The notes under the pieces: model-generated
The model's database searches: none
Seen by the model: only the letters and a program-made list of their open reading frames with translations
Told to the model about the DNA's origin: nothing
Shown here: one piece after another, positions 5,264 to 7,595 of the stretch
Numbering within the stretch: position 1 is the stretch's first letter
How the letters are laid out: the number at the start of each line of letters is the position of its first letter
Origin: JBFKUL01 sp041635755
Lineage (GTDB): Bacteria > Pseudomonadota > Gammaproteobacteria > Burkholderiales > SG8-39
DNA length: 7,595 nucleotides
Direction of reading: 5' to 3'
Assembly (NCBI GenBank): GCA_041635755.1
Contig: JBFKUL010000140.1
Span: 1-7,595 of the forward strand
Made by a program: the position numbers and the translations under genes

Positions 5264-5978
5264 CGACGCTCGCGGCGGCGTCGTCGAGCATCGCGCGCAG
5301 GCGCTCCAGCGGCAGCCCGCCGGACATGCGCTCGCCGTTGGCGAAGAACAGCGTCGGCGTCGCATTCACGCCGAGCGACTGGCCGAACGCGATGTTCTTG
5401 TGCACCGGGTGGTCGCAGCCCGTGTTCGCCGCTGGCGGCACGTGGCGCCTGGCCAGCTCGAGCCATGCCTTGGCCCGGTCCTGCGCGCACCAGGCGCTGA
5501 TCGACTGGTCGATCAGCTCCGGCCGGATCACCGGGAATATGAAGTAGTGAATCGTGACGTCGTTCGTCTGCGCGAGCACGCTTTCGAATTGCTTGCACGC
5601 CGGGCAGTAGGGATCGGAGAACACGGCGAGCACGCGCTTGCCGTTGCCGTTCACGACTTTGACCGCCTGATCGAGCGGCAGCGAATCGAACGAGATCGCG
5701 GTGAGCTTGCGCAGGCGCTCCTCGGTCAGATTGCGATCGGACTTGGCGTCGTAGATGCTGCCGACGACGATGTTCTGCGCCTTCGCGTCGGTATAGATGA
5801 TGCGCACGCCCTGCTCGGTGCGAAATCGCACCTCGAACAGGCCGGCGGGACCCGCCTGGATGCCTTCGATGGTCGCGCCGCCGAGCTTGGCCTGCATCAC
5901 CTGCCGAATCAGCGCCTCGTTGGCGATGGCGGAACCCGCGAGCAGGCAGCCGGCGAGCAGGGCGATCAGCTGTTTCAT
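5253..5978 (-). CDS. dsbC: Periplasmic disulfide isomerase DsbC
   Basis: DsbC is a V-shaped periplasmic homodimer that reshuffles wrong disulfides and is kept reduced by DsbD. The 241-residue precursor starts with a cleavable signal peptide (MKQLIALLAGCLLAGSAIA, cut before N20). The N-terminal dimerisation domain follows (about 20-85, with GLFEVRF and IIYTDAK), then a linker and a thioredoxin domain with active site SDPYCPACKQFE (C125 and C128), a second Cys pair (C164 and C188) matching the structural disulfide of DsbC, and cis-Pro P208 in NATPTLFF. The CPAC dipeptide differs from the CGYC of the E. coli enzyme. The start is set by TGGAG five bases upstream; an in-frame ATG nine codons earlier (6005) overlaps the upstream gene's stop and lacks support. 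It lies 23 bases after the hydroxylase, probably in one operon. Confidence 0.95.
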   Translation of the reverse strand: MKQLIALLAGCLLAGSAIANEALIRQVMQAKLGGATIEGIQAGPAGLFEVRFRTEQGVRIIYTDAKAQNIVVGSIYDAKSDRNLTEERLRKLTAISFDSLPLDQAVKVVNGNGKRVLAVFSDPYCPACKQFESVLAQTNDVTIHYFIFPVIRPELIDQSISAWCAQDRAKAWLELARRHVPPAANTGCDHPVHKNIAFGQSLGVNATPTLFFANGERMSGGLPLERLRAMLDDAAASVAKR

Positions 5979-6001
5979 TCGAACTCCAGAGTGAAGGTGA
6001 T

Positions 6002-7165
6002 TCATTGCATCGCGCGGCGCACGAGAAGGTTCTTTATGACCGGCACACGGTCGGCGAGGTTCAATCCGGTATTACGCGCCCGACCGAGCCAGCCGCCGCC
6101 GGCATCGAACAGCCGGTACAGCCCGTGAACCGTGGCGCGCATCGAAAGCAGCGGCTCGGCGCGCGCGCGTTCGTAGCGGCGCAGCAGCCGAACATCGCCC
6201 GGGTCGCGCATCGGCTCGCGGGCGGCGAGCACCGCGGCGAGCGCCCGCGCATCCTGCATCCCGAGATTCGCACCCTGTCCGGCAAGCGGATGAATGACGT
6301 GCGCGGCATCGCCGAGCAGCGCCACGCGCGGCGCGATCAGCCGCCGCGCGCTGAGCCGCCGCAACGGGTAGGCCTTGGGCGGCGTCACCCGCTTGAGCAG
6401 GCCGAGCGCATGACCCGTAGCGCCTTCCACTTCGCGGCAAAGCTCGTCGGGCCCGAGCTCGAGCAGGTGCGCCGCCTGCGCGTCCGGCAGCGACCACACC
6501 ATCGACACGTGCGCACCGGGAAGCGGCAGCAGCGCGAGCACCGGGCCGCCTTGGAACCACTGGTACGCGACGTTCTCGTGCGCGCGCTCGCATGCAAAAT
6601 TAGCAACCACCGCGGTCTGACCATAAGGCCGTTCGTCGAACGCAATGCGCGCCTGGGCGCGCACGAACGAGCGCGCACCATCCGCGCCCACCACGAGCTT
6701 TGCCTCGAGCGCGCGGCCGCCCTGCAGACTCAGCGTAGCGCACTCGGGCGCCACCTCGAGCGCTTCGCAGGCCGCGGGCGCGAACAGCTGCGTCGCGCCA
6801 TCTTCCTTAAGCGAGCGCCATAGCGCCTGCTGGAGCACGCTGTCCTCGACGATCCACGCCAGCTCCGGGACCCCGGTGCGGTACGCATCGAACTCGATCT
6901 TTGAACGGCCGTCGTCGCCGAACACCTGCATCGCATGTACCGGCGTGAGCCATTCAGGCGAAATCGCCTGCCAGGCACCGATCTCCTCGAGGAAGGCGAC
7001 ATTGCCCGGGCTGATGGCGTAGACGCGCGCATCGAACGCTTCCTTGCCCGCGCCAACGGCGTCGTGACGCTCCTGCGCCACCAGAGCGACCGACAGCCCG
7101 CGCGCGGCGCGCGCTAGGCTCGCGCCGACCGGTCCGGCGCCAACGATGACGAGGTCGAAGTTCAT
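6002..7165 (-). CDS. UbiH/UbiF/VisC/COQ6-family FAD-dependent ubiquinone hydroxylase
   Basis: Members of this flavin monooxygenase family hydroxylate the aromatic ring of ubiquinone precursors, using NAD(P)H and O2, near the inner membrane. The 387-residue protein has length and motif order typical of the family: FAD Rossmann GAGPVGASLA (9-18), FDARVYAIS (44-52, the family R47 motif), the DG motif GADGARSFVR (160-169), and the GD motif RVALLGDAAHVIHPLAGQG (280-298) followed by ANLGMQD. Which ring position it modifies (UbiH, UbiF, UbiL or UbiM type) cannot be told from sequence, so no symbol is given. One oddity: the acidic residue expected after the second strand appears as Ala30 in SVALVAQER, with Glu two residues later. 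No strong Shine-Dalgarno is seen. dsbC follows after 23 bases. Confidence 0.92.
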   Translation of the reverse strand: MNFDLVIVGAGPVGASLARAARGLSVALVAQERHDAVGAGKEAFDARVYAISPGNVAFLEEIGAWQAISPEWLTPVHAMQVFGDDGRSKIEFDAYRTGVPELAWIVEDSVLQQALWRSLKEDGATQLFAPAACEALEVAPECATLSLQGGRALEAKLVVGADGARSFVRAQARIAFDERPYGQTAVVANFACERAHENVAYQWFQGGPVLALLPLPGAHVSMVWSLPDAQAAHLLELGPDELCREVEGATGHALGLLKRVTPPKAYPLRRLSARRLIAPRVALLGDAAHVIHPLAGQGANLGMQDARALAAVLAAREPMRDPGDVRLLRRYERARAEPLLSMRATVHGLYRLFDAGGGWLGRARNTGLNLADRVPVIKNLLVRRAMQ

Positions 7166-7204
7166 GACGATTGTTCGCCGGCGCGGACCGGCGTATTGGC
7201 GTTC

Positions 7205-7236
7205 ATTCTAGCCCGCGGACTCGGCCCACCGCGGGC
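7205..7236 (-). promoter_or_regulatory. Putative promoter -10 and dyad upstream of the hydroxylase
   Basis: TAGAAT (7210-7205, minus strand) is about 40 bases before the hydroxylase ATG. Immediately upstream are two interleaved inverted repeats: GCCCGCGG (7211-7218) with CCGCGGGC (7229-7236), perfect 8 bp with a 10-base loop; and CGGCCC (7222-7227) with GGGCCG (7233-7238), 6 bp with a 5-base loop. They are mutually exclusive and occupy the -35/-10 spacer, where an operator could lie. No TTGACA-like -35 is visible. Confidence 0.35.
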
Positions 7237-7410
7237 CGTGCGCCGCGCGGAGTGTGACGTGCATCTCGACAACGTTGTGGCGAATCGCGCGTCGGGTTCG
7301 TGCGCGCAATTCGATGCGAGGGACCGCAGTCGTGCGCCCCATCGCATTCCCGCGTGGTTGTCGAGGCGCATCGCTGTGCAGGAACAATGCGCGTTGCGAC
7401 GCCGGAGCAC

Positions 7411-7446
7411 TTCTTAAGTAGTTGTTTATTTGAAATATTAATTTCT
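7411..7446. other. AT-rich patch with short dyad
   Basis: Only 6 of these 36 bases are G or C, in a window that is otherwise strongly GC-rich. It contains CTTAAG (7413-7418) and an inverted repeat, GAAAT (7432-7436) and ATTTC (7441-7445), around ATTA. This composition suits a DNA-unwinding, UP-element, or nucleoid-protein/regulator binding site. No specific regulator consensus is recognisable. Confidence 0.45.
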
Positions 7447-7562
7447 CCGGTAAGACGGCAGGCAGATTGCGCACCGGGTCGAGGCGGGGCGAACGACCGC
7501 GACGCTTGCTCGGCACTCGTGGCGGCATTGAGCGCACGCTGGAGAAGCGCTCCCGTGCAACC

Positions 7563-7591
7563 TTGACCTCGGCGCGCGCGGAGGTGACAAT
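7563..7591 (+). promoter_or_regulatory. Putative sigma70-type promoter with internal dyad, facing right
   Basis: TTGACC (7563-7568; five of six), a 17-bp spacer and GACAAT (7586-7591; four of six) make the best promoter match in the window. An inverted repeat ACCTC (7566-7570) and GAGGT (7581-7585) fills the spacer around GGCGCGCGCG, a position where regulators of the MerR/SoxR type bind. The target gene would lie outside the window. Confidence 0.42.
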
Positions 7592-7595
7592 TCGC

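Larger units (their letters stand above)
7211..7595. other. Gene-free stretch upstream of the hydroxylase
   Basis: Open frames on both strands here give Arg-rich or low-quality translations without recognisable motifs, start signals or codon bias like their neighbours, so I call none. The stretch holds the hydroxylase dyad at its left end, an AT-rich patch near the middle, and a promoter-like element at the right edge. It is probably the divergent regulatory region between the hydroxylase and a plus-strand gene beyond the window. Confidence 0.6.

Noticed and set aside
5227..5269. Direct repeat CGCGACGC (5227-5234 and 5262-5269)
   Set aside because: An eight-base GC repeat is expected by chance in such DNA, and no mobile-element features flank it.
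4204..5598. 464-codon minus-strand open frame across mltA and dsbC
   Set aside because: It is antisense to mltA with Arg/Ala-rich, low-complexity translation and no motifs.
4650..6128. 492-codon plus-strand open frame
   Set aside because: It overlaps mltA out of frame and is antisense to dsbC; the composition is typical of a shadow frame.
7208..7537. 109-codon minus-strand ORF in the right intergenic region
   Set aside because: Arg-rich, no recognisable motif or Shine-Dalgarno, it runs through the AT-rich patch, and its stop falls in the putative -10 of the hydroxylase.
7300..7566. 88-codon plus-strand ORF in the same region
   Set aside because: No motif, no start signal, and it ends inside the right-edge promoter-like element.

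Overview
The window is a GC-rich stretch of ordinary, gene-dense chromosome. By protein content and gene order (apaG and mltA divergent from rpe-gph-trpE; a ubiquinone hydroxylase next to dsbC) it looks like a betaproteobacterium. I see no transposase, integrase, phage gene, CRISPR array, tRNA or rRNA.

Left block, minus strand, read right to left: rpe (2770-2093), gph (2096-1386), a short leader ORF rich in Trp codons (trpL candidate, 1389-1324), then trpE (from 1236, running off the left edge before its C-terminus). rpe/gph and gph/leader are each joined by a GTGA start/stop overlap, which suggests one translationally coupled transcript. Between leader and trpE lies a strong GC hairpin whose 7-nt loop is exactly complementary to a segment just downstream. 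Together these look like a trp attenuator, the most interesting item here.

Middle block, plus strand: apaG (2842-3225); a class I SAM methyltransferase (3222-3815) that has no ATG/GTG/TTG start at its natural N-terminus and seems to start at CTG in a CTGA overlap with the apaG stop; and the lytic transglycosylase lipoprotein mltA (3964-5226). A 39-residue membrane protein ORF (3965-3846, minus) is divergent from mltA. The two ATG codons share one CATG palindrome.

Right block, minus strand: a UbiH/UbiF/VisC/COQ6-family FAD hydroxylase (7165-6002) followed 23 nt later by dsbC (5978-5253), convergent with mltA. To the right, 7211-7595 has no convincing gene. It holds a dyad upstream of the hydroxylase, a sharply AT-rich patch, and at the very edge a sigma70-like promoter with an internal inverted repeat, pointing at a gene outside the window.

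The roles are housekeeping: pentose phosphate flux, phosphoglycolate salvage, tryptophan synthesis, envelope maintenance (MltA, DsbC) and ubiquinone synthesis. All three TAGAAT hexamers I found lie on the minus strand just upstream of a minus-strand start (rpe, the small membrane ORF, the hydroxylase), so this may be a local -10 signature. I found no wholly new system. The new-looking content is regulatory: the trp leader, overlapping or non-canonical starts, and the divergent CATG.
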